Part shown: in pieces, positions 23,260 through 33,394 of the stretch
Numbering within the stretch: the first letter of the stretch is position 1
Layout of the letters: each line of letters starts with the position of its first letter
From: Vigna angularis
Lineage: Eukaryota > Streptophyta > Magnoliopsida > Fabales > Fabaceae
Length of the DNA stretch: 64,000 nt
Direction: 5' to 3'
Assembly: GCF_016808095.1 (NCBI RefSeq)
Contig: NC_068971.1
Coordinates: 3,546,501-3,610,500 of the forward strand
Position numbers and translations under genes: made by a program
The notes under the pieces: model-generated
Told to the model about the DNA's origin: nothing
Databases searched by the model: none
Seen by the model: only the letters and a program-made list of their open reading frames with translations

Positions 23260-23834
23260 GGCTGTGTTCTTTTGGGTAGATTTGGGGGAGATGATTTGAA
23301 TGGATTTGAGGGTAATTTTTTAGTTGTTTTTTTGAGTGGATTTGTGGGTAATTGAGAGTGGATTTAGAAATAAAGTTTGTGAGAATTAGTGTAGGATTTG
23401 ATTGATGTGATAGATTTTAAAAATTAGTTTAATTGGTAAAAATTAAAGATTAGAAAAATGTCCCTAATTATAAAAGTAATATAAAATGTTATATTTAATT
23501 ATAAAAATGTTTATAAAGAAAAAAATTATAAATAATTTATAAAATTAATGTTTAAAAATTATAAAAATTAAATAATCAACTTATTTTTAATAAATTAGAA
23601 AATATAATATACTTAATTTTATTAAAATGTACATTTTTAAATTATAATATTAAAATAATTATAAAAAAAATTGAAAAATATATATTGCGTAACCGGTTAC
23701 GCGTTCGCCAGGTTACGTGGGTGCAAGCAAAATTCATTCTTCTCTATAATCAGTTACACTTTGCTGTAACCGGTTATTTTTGGCTAATGCGGTAATTCAC
23801 GTGAATAGTATTTTTCTTCCAAACGAACACAGCC
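23260..23834. mobile_element. 575-bp MITE with GGCTGTGTTC terminal inverted repeats
   Basis: The left end GGCTGTGTTCTTTTGG and the right end CCAAACGAACACAGCC are inverted repeats with one mismatch and one small gap. The interior is AT-rich and has no open frame. Flanks TAT and TAA could be a worn 3-bp TWA duplication, which would suit PIF/Harbinger elements; an hAT-like 8-bp duplication is not seen. The superfamily is uncertain. Near its right end it carries TAACCGGTTA twice (about 23690-23700 and 23765-23776). Confidence 0.65.
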
Positions 23835-24539
23835 TAAGAGAGTAATCTTTGATTAAGAATTTAAGAATGTTTATTTTTTTCTATTGAATGTTTATTATAA
23901 ATGGTGATGTATATCTTATAAATGTGGACAATTTCTTTCTATATTTATTTTGTACTCTCATAAATTTTTATATTTCAAATTGAATAATTTAAAATATATT
24001 TTTTATAAAAATGTGGATAAAAATTGTTGTATTTTAAATTATATAATTTAAAATGCATAATGTGGATAAAAAATATGGTACAAGAAGAAGAAATGATAAG
24101 GTGTGTTAGCATCAATCATCTCAAAACATTCTTCTAGATGTATCAGTTCAGTCATGGTAGAGAAAACAGAAAACTATTCTCCATTTTCAGAACATAAATT
24201 TAGGGTCAAAGTTCAATGGTGTCAAACATTTTACTCCGTAGAAGTAAATCTTATGTTCTTTTGATGGTAAAGTCCCTAGTTTCAGCATCACCAAGTTTAG
24301 AACAGAAGACTTAGTTTAAATTTCTAGCTTTAGCAAAGCTTTCACTAATGATACAGGATGGTCAAAGGAAAAAATATAAAATAAATATGCAACCCACGTA
24401 ATATACTTTTATTTAATTAGAAAGTAAAAAGTAAAAAATTACTTTTTTGTGTCTTAAAACTGAAATTTTTAATTTAATTTATTTTTTCATGAATCCAAAA
24501 TTTAATTTTTTTTACATCTTCCTTAACGGTCACGTTATC
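23835..24539. other. AT-rich intergenic DNA
   Basis: Nothing recognised. Confidence 0.5.
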
Positions 24540-26190
24540 CTAAGCTCTTCAGAGCCACAGAAATTCCCCAAATCCCAGGAACGAGATAAGAGCCAGAAAC
24601 ACATTCGAACGAACAACACCAAAACGTAAAATTTCCAATACTTTCTCCGTGGATTCAAAGAAAGCCTCAAATCAAAATTGCCAAGGTGAATTGCGTTTTT
24701 TCTTCTTCTTTTTTCCAGTTGATATGCTTTTGGTAATAATTATTGAATGAGAATGAATTTCATTTTATTTTAATTTTGATTTACTGGCATGGTTGATTTT
24801 AAGGCTTTGTTTTGGCCATGGAAGTGTTAGTTAGGAAATGCCTATGTGTTGACGGGATTATGATTTGAGAGTTTCTGAGTTCAATAGCATGGGAGTTTGT
24901 GGCCTAGTGGTTTGAGATGCCATGTATCACGATGAAGAGAAATTACATTTGTAAAGCTCCTTAGTTTTCTGTATGACAAAGAGAATTATAGGAAAAACAA
25001 CGGGAAGTGCTTGATTAGAATTAGTCATTATCAGATAATGTGGTGTACACAGAAGGCACAATAGTATGGAGAGTATTTTAACACAATTTGTATGACTGAA
25101 GAAACGTGTGATTGGGGAAGGAAATTTTTCAATGTGGCGTGCTTTGTGGTGCTTTGGTGGGAACGTGTGTTGCGGAGTGGTGGGGGCTGTTGTTGGTGCA
25201 ATGAAATGGAATGCATATGGTGGTATTTGTCAATGCTGTGGTCCGCAAATAGTGTGTTACATGCTACAGTTTTGAAGTATGCACACAAACAAGAACAAGA
25301 CTTTTTTTTTCTTCTAACTATGTTCCATATAGGGATTTCTTTGGAATACATAAGTGGACAACAAATGTAATAATATATTAGATGCTTTTTTGGGGCTAAT
25401 CCTTATTCCAAATTAGAGTTCTACTTTGATTTCAGTAACTTGCATAATAGAAGCTGACTCTAATTATCAGGATGAAGTTTCAAGTTTGATTGAAATAAGA
25501 TATCACACTTAAGTTTATTTTTAGAATTGATAAAAATAAGATATCTTCTGTTTCTTTATTATATATTATTGAATTTGGAAGCAAGTTGAAAATGAAAGCT
25601 ATAAGTTGTTCATTGAATCTCAGTTCTGCAGTCTCTAACCCAGGTACACTGGCCTTGTGGTAGTTCAATACCAGTTCTGGTAGCTAAGCCAAATTATGAA
25701 CAAACTGTGGACGTCTCTGGCTTCTGCCTTGGTAATATACTCTTGTAATTTCTTGCCAACACAAATTATGAATATTTTTGTTTCAACTGCTATTTTCACA
25801 ATACCGACTCAAGCGTTGTCCAGTGAACTACAGAAAGTGTGAGAAGATTTTTCATGAGTCGAATATTACTTTACTCAAACACACTATCAGAGCTTCGGAT
25901 CTTTTTGGTGCAACAAAACGTTTAATCAGTTTGGACTTGTTGATGAGAGTCATTCTTGGTTTTGAAGTGTTCTATTCTAGGATTAGGAGGTTGGCTTATC
26001 ATTCATTTTGGATCATTAAATTAACCCGGTGCTTTTATAGCTTCGTTGTCTCAATAAGCTTGAACATCATTTGCTAATTAGATTGATCCTACATCAATAG
26101 ATGCCAAACATAAAAATTCTGTTAAAAGTTACAGGGAACTGACTGAACTTCTAATTACAGAGGAAAAATCTGCTAAACTGCAAGGTTTAA
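24540..26190 (+). pseudogene. Possible remnant or partial multi-exon gene, product not recognised
   Basis: A leader-like segment at about 24540-24686 ends CCAAG before GTGAATT, a fair splice donor. Near 25696 an ATG opens MNKLWTSLASAL and runs into GTAATATAC, another donor-like site. At about 26095-26189 a frame reads KSYRELTELLITEEKSAKL and ends CAAG before GTTTAA. This looks like scattered exons of one gene, but I could not join them into one frame, do not know the family and see no further exons before the GH81 gene that follows on the other strand. It could equally be chance. Confidence 0.22.
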
Positions 26191-26355
26191 AAAATTCTTA
26201 AAAATTATTAAATATTAAATTTACCTCACCACATTAACAACAACTGATACGAGATGTAGAATTTCATAAATTACAGTGAACAAAAAATGTTGACAAGGAT
26301 CAAATTGAAAAGTAAGATTACAAGAACTTGTCCAAAAACTTGTTTGCATTACTCC

Positions 26356-28326
26356 TCATCTGCTGTGAATCCACCAGAGGAGGTTACTGAACGAGTTTCC
26401 ATCATCGAAACCTGTCAACGTTCTTATTTTCTTTAATGCTGTACTTTTATCATAAATTCCTTGCAAGGCATAGGTGAATCCCTTCCAGCCTTCTACATTT
26501 GTTTTATTCTTCAAAGAAGGCAGTGTCCATTCCACAAGCTCCTTGGTATAAACAGTATCAGAGAACAAGGTCTCAGTGACAGGCAACAAGGGTAGAACTT
26601 GGATACTAAGCCTACACTCTCTACACTCGGCAGTAGCCCACCATAGCTTACTGTCCCTCTTGTTAGCCCACAGAATACCCACAATCCTGTTATCTTTTGC
26701 AAATTCTTCTTCATACAAGTTGTCTTCCGCTTTTACATGCCACCATGTTTGTGTAGCACGAATTTCCAATGCTAACAGTGTCGATCCAGTATCAACAAGA
26801 CGGCTATCACCATAAGCTAAACCCATCAAAGCTGCTGCATAGTATGCATTTACAGCTTCACTTGTACTCTCCTGATTCCTTCCATCTTCAAATTCAGTCA
26901 GCCCTGAAGCCCAAGAGTGTAACTTGTAAAGGTCAAAACACCTTAGGCGTGGATAATCTGAGTTATATCTTTGGCCCAAGTTCATAAAATCTGTCACAAG
27001 TGAATAAGCTTGCGGTTTGAATTTTTTGCCCCAGGCAGGGTCAATCTTTGCAAGAACTGCAATTCCATAAAGGAAGTACCCCAAATGAAAATGGTGATCG
27101 TTATATATTCCAAACCCAAAATCAGCAGTTGAATCTGTGGAGCCTTGTTCGGTAACAATTCCACGCCATTTTCTTTCGTATAGAAAACCATTCCCTTTGA
27201 AAGTTCCATCCAACCAGGGCTCAATGGTTTCCTTCAGAAACTTTTTAATCTTGGGAATCACCTTAGGATAAGACACTTCTTCTGCGATCAAGGCTAACCT
27301 TGCAGCCCTTCCAACAAGCTTTCCATAGAAATAAGATGAATTTGTTGTTATTGCAGAAGAATTTAGCCCCTTGACATCCTTATAAAGTGCTGAGACAATC
27401 TCACCAAATGACTCTCTATTGATCCCTTTTTTAGAATGCCATGTCACAGGAATAGGGTCCGTCTCCAACACCCATGAATCTCCAACAACACCAACAAGAT
27501 CACCGTCAACACTTCTATACTTAAAATCGTGCAGAATGGTAACGTTACAATCATGTGATAGAAGCTTAGCATGAAGAGGGTGCGCTAGCATGAGCAAGTC
27601 CCCTGACCTTTTCTTTTGCCATTTATACTCCACTCGGAAACGCTTACTGAGTGCAGCACCACCCGACACAGGGTAACAAGAACTGAACTTGTCAAGAGTT
27701 GCCACATTATTGGGGTTGGAATCAGGCAACGCTGCTATACGAATGATGCCAGAAAACGGCTTGGATGTAACCTCAGAAGCAACATGGTTCAAATAGATTG
27801 GGGAGGAGGCGTATATGAGCCATGTCTGAGTGTTGTTAAGCTGAAGGATAAACTTGGTATTGTCATCATAGGAAGACAAAGAGACTATGGTGTGCACTGT
27901 TTTGATGGAAAGAGATGTTGGCTTTGTGACAGAAGCAGTTATGAAAGGGCTTCCTCTGACAAGAAAGAACCTGAGGTTGGAACTGGGGATGTCCAAAGTG
28001 ACACCAAGATCACTGTAGGATGAGATGACACGGTTTTGTCCATATGAGTTTGTTTGAGAGGCTGAGATGGTGAGATCTGGGACAAAAATTTGGTACAGGA
28101 CAGCTGCTGTAAAGAAGAGAAAAGGGTAGGAAGCAGAGAGTGAGGAGTTTGAGGACTGAATGTGGTAGGGGTGAAAGTACTCAGGCACTGTACCATTTGG
28201 AATAACAAAGTTTTGGAAGAAAGAGTTTGTGGGGAGTGGAGATGAAAGGAGGTTTGGTGAGAAGTAGGTTGAAGGATCAGGGACAACTGTTGATTGAGTT
28301 TGAGGGAATAGAAAAGAAGGAGACAT
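26356..28326 (-). CDS. GH81 endo-beta-1,3-glucanase, glucan elicitor-binding-protein-like, 656 aa (copy A)
   Basis: GH81 enzymes are inverting endo-1,3-beta-glucanases. In soybean a GH81 protein, GEBP, both cuts and binds oomycete wall glucans as a defence elicitor receptor; the N-terminal style here (PDPSTYFSPNLLSSPLPTNS) matches that legume type from memory. The gene is one uninterrupted exon. There is no signal peptide, since the N-terminus is polar and Pro/Ser-rich. The candidate catalytic acid is D410 in YNDHHFHLGYF, and the candidate base and partner are E486 and E490 in NQESTSE, 76 and 80 residues later. The C-terminus ends SNLLWWIHSR, as in the other two copies. It faces away from copies B and C, and its 3' end lies near the possible gene remnant. 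Intact and probably functional; the exact substrate is inferred. Confidence 0.92.
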   Translation of the reverse strand: MSPSFLFPQTQSTVVPDPSTYFSPNLLSSPLPTNSFFQNFVIPNGTVPEYFHPYHIQSSNSSLSASYPFLFFTAAVLYQIFVPDLTISASQTNSYGQNRVISSYSDLGVTLDIPSSNLRFFLVRGSPFITASVTKPTSLSIKTVHTIVSLSSYDDNTKFILQLNNTQTWLIYASSPIYLNHVASEVTSKPFSGIIRIAALPDSNPNNVATLDKFSSCYPVSGGAALSKRFRVEYKWQKKRSGDLLMLAHPLHAKLLSHDCNVTILHDFKYRSVDGDLVGVVGDSWVLETDPIPVTWHSKKGINRESFGEIVSALYKDVKGLNSSAITTNSSYFYGKLVGRAARLALIAEEVSYPKVIPKIKKFLKETIEPWLDGTFKGNGFLYERKWRGIVTEQGSTDSTADFGFGIYNDHHFHLGYFLYGIAVLAKIDPAWGKKFKPQAYSLVTDFMNLGQRYNSDYPRLRCFDLYKLHSWASGLTEFEDGRNQESTSEAVNAYYAAALMGLAYGDSRLVDTGSTLLALEIRATQTWWHVKAEDNLYEEEFAKDNRIVGILWANKRDSKLWWATAECRECRLSIQVLPLLPVTETLFSDTVYTKELVEWTLPSLKNKTNVEGWKGFTYALQGIYDKSTALKKIRTLTGFDDGNSFSNLLWWIHSR

Positions 28327-28375
28327 TGTTTGTGACGAGGAAGAGATGTGATTGCTTGCTGCAATGTGTGTGGTC

Positions 28376-28424
28376 TCTTATATGAACCAAGCTAAGAGTT
28401 TCTTTGACCTGCCAAGTTGACTTT
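28376..28424 (-). promoter_or_regulatory. Core promoter of GH81 copy A: W-box and TATA
   Basis: Read on the gene strand, AAAGTCAAC (28416-28424) is followed by a second GTCAAAG word and then CATATAAGAG (TATA at 28376-28382). TTGAC on the other strand is the WRKY-binding W-box core. The same AAAGTCAAC word stands before copies B and C. Confidence 0.55.
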
Positions 28425-30465
28425 AGAATAATGCTTTCGTATATTATTACACTTATTGCCTCACCATCCTTGTGTTTGGTTTTGTAATGGTAAAACAACA
28501 TTTACCTTCTCACACTTTTCGTATACTCCCTCCCAGACGTCACGTAATTGAAAGCTATGCGATTAAGTGTAGACTGGGTAAATTATACGATTTTTCATTT
28601 GTTGGTTTGTGTTTGCTGGCAGTTTAGTTGGAGGACACGGAAGATCAATTCCAAGGCTTGTTCAATTTCCAAGCCGAACGGAAACTTTTTCTTTGCTTTG
28701 TTAAACCTCTCTCTCTCTTTCTCCACTTTTCAATGTATTGTTTAGTATTCAAACATGGCATATTTTAAGAGTTTTTGTTTATGGATCGGACGATAAACTC
28801 TCACTGTGGAAAAATGTTATATTCTTGTATAAAAGATATTTAATATCTTGAAAACATAAAATGTTTTATATATTTATTTATCTATTATATTACTTAAGTA
28901 AGAAAAGTAGCAGGAAGAAATTTTTAGAGGATTCAGATTGACTCATTCTTATATAACTATTATTCTGAAGTGTATAGCACATGACATAACTGTTATTGTT
29001 AATTAAGTTAAAAATAATATCTAGAAGTTTAGCAATTATTGAGAATATTGCCGTTGTAAAGAAGTATCTTTTGGATTTTTGTGGACATACTTTGCTGGCT
29101 TTGTGTGTTTGGAAGCAGAAAGTGAAAGGTACTGTAGTTCTTGAATGTCGAATCCGTATGTAGCACAGAACACAAGCAGTAGCATAATCCCATTTATTGT
29201 TGTGTCTTTTTGAAAGTGGAAGCCAAAAGCCATATACGTTACAATTTGATTTTTTTTTTCTTGTATGTGTGTAACGGTGGTTTGATAAGACTGAGTTAGG
29301 CATCAAATTTATTTTTAAAAGTATAGCAAAATTTAATATTTGTTAGATATATTATTTAATTAATTAATACACAATAAATAAATAAATATATATATATATA
29401 TATATATATTTTGTGAGATGAGTGAATTGAAAATGTCGAGTAAAGTTAAAATTAAATTAAAATATATAAATAGTTTAAATTTTATCAAGTTGAATTAGAT
29501 TTAAAATTCATCTTCTAACAATATTTATAATTTATATTTTTTTTTTTAAATTTTCATCATATCATATATGAGATTTTCTAAAAATACATAATAACAACTT
29601 TATAGATCTTTTACTCATATTTTATTCATAATACTTATATTTAAAGTGATACTTTAATTTATCTTAAATTTTTAATAAATATTATTATATATTAAAAATT
29701 ACTTAGTTACTATGCAACTTACTGAGAAACTAAGTTTGAACATGTGATTATATTTTAGTCAGCACACACTTACTACTTGTTGGGACCTTAACCATTTTGA
29801 ATACAATTACCATATTTTGAATGACTGGTGCTTGTGATCTAGACAAAAAGAAATGAGGAGCATATAATAAGTATAAAATTATATTTTTCTTAAAATACCA
29901 TTATTTAATATAAAGTGTAAATGGATTTTGTTGTTTGATTAATATTTTTTAGGAAGTTCTTTAAACAAGTTGTAGTTAGAGTATCACTCCAATTAGTTTT
30001 ATAAATAGCTCATTTATTTTTTTTGGATATATTTAATAATTTTATATTATTTAAAAATTAAGATAAAAAAATTTAAATATATGTTATTTTTTAAATTTTA
30101 AATTTTTAAATAGATTTTTTAAAAACAAAACTATAATAAGAATTTCTAATTTTAAAGTCGAAATACCTGAAATATACCGAATATGACAATAATGAAAGAT
30201 TAAAAATAATTTCAATACATTGGCATCCATATGTTTTAAAAAAATAAATAATATTTTAATACGTATAATGAATTATTAAAATTTAATATGATAAGAGGTA
30301 TTAAAGTAAGAATTTTATATGCATATGTAGCAATAAAACTATGAATCGATGAAAAGTATATATCTCTTATGAAAGAAACGACATATCTATATATACCACT
30401 ATTTTTTCAATTAAAAGTGTGATTTTGATGGGAATATATATATATATATATATATTTAAAGTATG
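28425..30465. other. AT-rich intergenic DNA
   Basis: No gene was recognised. Short (TA)n tracts lie at about 29388-29410 and 30435-30455. A minus-strand frame at 28890-29306 has no family features and is not called. Confidence 0.5.
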
Positions 30466-30470
30466 TCCTT
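30466..30470 (+). repeat. 5-bp target-site duplication, left copy
   Basis: TCCTT directly before the LTR at 30471, matched by TCCTT at 32923-32927. Confidence 0.75.
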
Positions 30471-31399
30471 TGTCAGAACCATAAAAATGCACTCAGATTC
30501 GTTTTAGTGGGTTTCATGTATCAAGAGAGAGGCTCGACACTCAGCTGGTAGAGGATAGGTGTTGGCAGGCGAGCGGATGTCCGTCTTGACGTGGGAAGTA
30601 AAACTTTGAATTCTAGGAAAACTCACGTCATTCTCTGCATGCACCTGTCTTCCTTAAAACTCTGATATTTTTATTTCTCCTCCTTCTCTCTAAAAGATCT
30701 CCCTTCTCTCTACCAAAACTCACCCTTTCTCTTATCCGATCTCTGTTCAGACACCGTAGAAGCATTTACTGCATCAAGAGCTTCAGTTTGAACCGATCAG
30801 TTTCAAGTTCTGAACTGGTAAGTTCATCCCTCCTCCATTCGTGTGTTTTCTGTAACATGTAAACCCAGATTCTTGGTTGCATGAGTTGATCTTATCATTC
30901 TGAGTATTTTCTGGTCTTGTGTTTGTTATAGTTCTTAAAACGTGTCTAGAACGTTAAGGCCTCTGTTAGAGGAAAACCCTAGTCTGTATCTGTGAGCGTT
31001 CGGCTATCTTAAAAGGTAAGGGAAGCTTATTTAATTTAATTTGTATGTTGTTGTGCTGCATGAACGTTCGTTTATTTAATGATTGGAAATCAAATGTGAT
31101 TGTGCTATGTTCTGATGTATGAAATATTTGGAATTTCTATGATATGGATTGTATGAAGCATGAAAAGTGATTATGAGACGAATGTATAAAGTTATGAAAC
31201 TATATGTTAAGAAATGAATTGGAATATAAATGATTCTGATATGAAATTTCTATATGAAAGAGTACTTCGTCACCAAATGGTCATCGACCGTTTGGTATTT
31301 CATAGTAAATTTGGTTAGAATTGGATTCTTTCATTTGAGAAGAATCTTAGTTGAGGACGATCATCTTCGTTTCAAAATACTGTGCATGAGCGATCGTCT

Positions 31400-31502
31400 G
31401 AGTAGTGCTTGGTCTTACACCAAGCGATCGTCTGAATGGTGCTTGGTCTTACACCAAGCGATCGTTCTGAGTAGTGCTTGGTCTTACACCAAGCGATCGT
31501 CT
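31400..31502 (+). repeat. Three-copy 34-35-bp tandem repeat with palindromes
   Basis: Each unit holds GCTTGGT, TCTTAC and ACCAAGC, an inverted repeat around a short loop, followed by CGATCG. Copies at 31400, 31434 and 31469 are almost identical. The related copies at 13605 and 33395 have single or worn versions. Confidence 0.85.
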
Positions 31503-32580
31503 CAATACTTTTATAATATATCTTGATGAAAATAGCATTCATCCAACTTCAATAGAGTTTTCTCTACAGAGCTCGGTCATTAACTGACATTCGAATTTCT
31601 TGATGTAAATTCAAATAAGTTAAGGATTCATAAGCGTTCGGTTTCTTTATGTGAATTCTTCTAAGTATGATTCTTTAAATGTCTTGACGTGTCTACCTTT
31701 ATTGATTTCGGCCTAGAGCCTTAGTACTTGATATGGTCTTTTCGGTGTTCGGTTAGAACTTGCAAGAGTCAGCTCATCTAATTGGCTCACCTCTTAAGTA
31801 ACGATCGTTCGTTCTGGTCGTTCATGTTTTATAGGATTGAACTCAGTTTCTTTCTCAAACCGATAGTAATCCTTTTGGTCTTATTCTATTCTGGAACGGG
31901 AGACTTCTCTATTTCGTTCCAAGTGTTCGTCCTCGTTCTGAGTGAGGATTGAACGTAGGGTATCGGGTGTCCGTAAGAATCCTTGAACAAAGATGGAATT
32001 TAACTGATTGGTAATGAAAGATGACTTTGAGAAAATTGATAATGAAAGATGAAATTGAGAATGATTAGGAATGAAATATGAAGAGAATGTGATATGAATG
32101 AAATGTAGTGGATTTGAACGAGCGATCCGGGAGGAACGACTCATGGATGAATATTGGAATTGGTAAAGTATGACTGTGGGCATGCTAATGTTGGCGGTTC
32201 ATCCTGATGTTCCGTGAGTACTCGTCCTCACGTAGAGGAGGGTAGGTCATGTGTGGGAACGGCAGGAGGTTCTAGTCCTTAGGGGTACTTTGGACAAATA
32301 GGACTAACCTCGGGTGGGTGGCAGCTGATGAGAGTATTCCAGTTACTACATCACCCGGGTGCATGAACGCCTATAGCTACACAAATTTCATACAGTCCGG
32401 ACAGTCAGTCTAGTATTAGGCTTTATGTGAAAAGTATGTTGAAATATATCTTGTGTGTTTGATTGTGTGAAATGTATGTTTATACATGAATTAAATTACA
32501 TAAGCTTACCATGTGTTTCCTGTCTTGTCTTGTTTTGTACGTTCATCTTGTCATTGCAATGATCATCCGTGTGGATGTGA

Positions 32581-32658
32581 GCAGAGGGAGACGAGCTGTT
32601 GGAAGATGCGCTGGAAGAGGAGAACCTGGTCGAGGTTGAAGTTAAGACCGAACAGTAG
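32581..32658 (+). CDS. Short acidic reading frame in LTR copy 2 (candidate micro-exon)
   Basis: Reads AEGDELLEDALEEENLVEVE, then VKTEQ and TAG. It differs from copy 1 at many third codon positions (for example AAC TTA GTG against AAC CTG GTC) while the peptide barely changes. An in-frame TGA lies directly upstream, and GAGCAG offers a splice acceptor. The product is unknown. Confidence 0.35.
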   Translation, partial: AEGDELLEDALEEENLVEVEVKTEQ

Positions 32659-32922
32659 GACGTTCGGTCAGTAGTTTAGTTGTTTTAAGGTGGTCGTTAG
32701 ATCACCTTTCCTTTTGTTATGTACGACCGTTCGGTATTTTCCTGTTGTAAACTGTTCGGTCAGACTTTTACTCCTGTACAGTTTAAGTTTGTAACTTTTC
32801 CTGTAAGGCCTTTTGGCTATAGACTTGCGTTCGCTTTACTTTAGTGTAAGAACTGAGCTGTAATATTATTATACATGATCATTCTATTATATGGTTTTAC
32901 ACTGTATTTTTGGGATGTTACA

Positions 32923-32927
32923 TCCTT
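32923..32927 (+). repeat. 5-bp target-site duplication, right copy
   Basis: TCCTT directly after GGGATGTTACA, pairing with 30466-30470. Confidence 0.75.
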
Positions 32928-33394
32928 CCATGTAACTTATTTTTTATTTTTATAATATAAGAAATAGGTTTAACAAAACGTAAATACATTTGAAATTAAG
33001 ACAAACAATAAGATTGATTTTAAATTGATGAAAGAAATAAAGTAGAATGAAATACAAGGAGATTAATTTCTATGTACAATGAATGTAAAATATATAAATT
33101 AATAAAAAAGTATTATTTATATGATTTTTAAAGTAATTCTTTTGAACACTAACTAATTTACAATACATTACCGTAAGTTAGATAAATTGTCTTCAGTGTT
33201 TTGGAGTATTTCCTAATTGGAACTACAATTTTATCTAGATATTCCATATAGTACAAGTTTTCATTAAACATTAATACAAGTTAGTATAGGTTATTAAAAT
33301 GAAAATTTAATTTTAATTAGAGATTAATCTAAAAATTGTATCTAAATTTTATAAATCCTTTATTATATTTACTCACCATCAACTATTCTGATGT
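32928..33394. other. Spacer between two solo LTRs
   Basis: AT-rich. There is no primer binding site or polypurine tract, so the two LTRs do not belong to one element. Confidence 0.6.

Larger units (their letters stand above)
30471..32922 (+). mobile_element. Solo LTR, copy 2 of the 2.5-kb family
   Basis: Begins TGTCAGAACC, ends GGGATGTTACA and is flanked by a perfect 5-bp duplication (TCCTT), as expected for a solo LTR left by recombination between the two LTRs of a retrotransposon. No primer binding site follows the 3' end, so it is not the 5' LTR of a longer element. Features in order: CT-rich leader (about 30660-30815), donor-like GGTAAGT with GT at 30818, GTTCGGTC-rich middle with a 34-bp tandem repeat, conserved block (about 32170-32420), acceptor-like GCAG at 32581-32584, acidic frame to the TAG at 32656-32658, and tail. 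Confidence 0.8.

Noticed and set aside
25031..25370. Overlapping plus and minus frames of about 100 codons
   Set aside because: Low-complexity His/Cys/Trp-rich composition on both strands, no domain, and no splice or start context.
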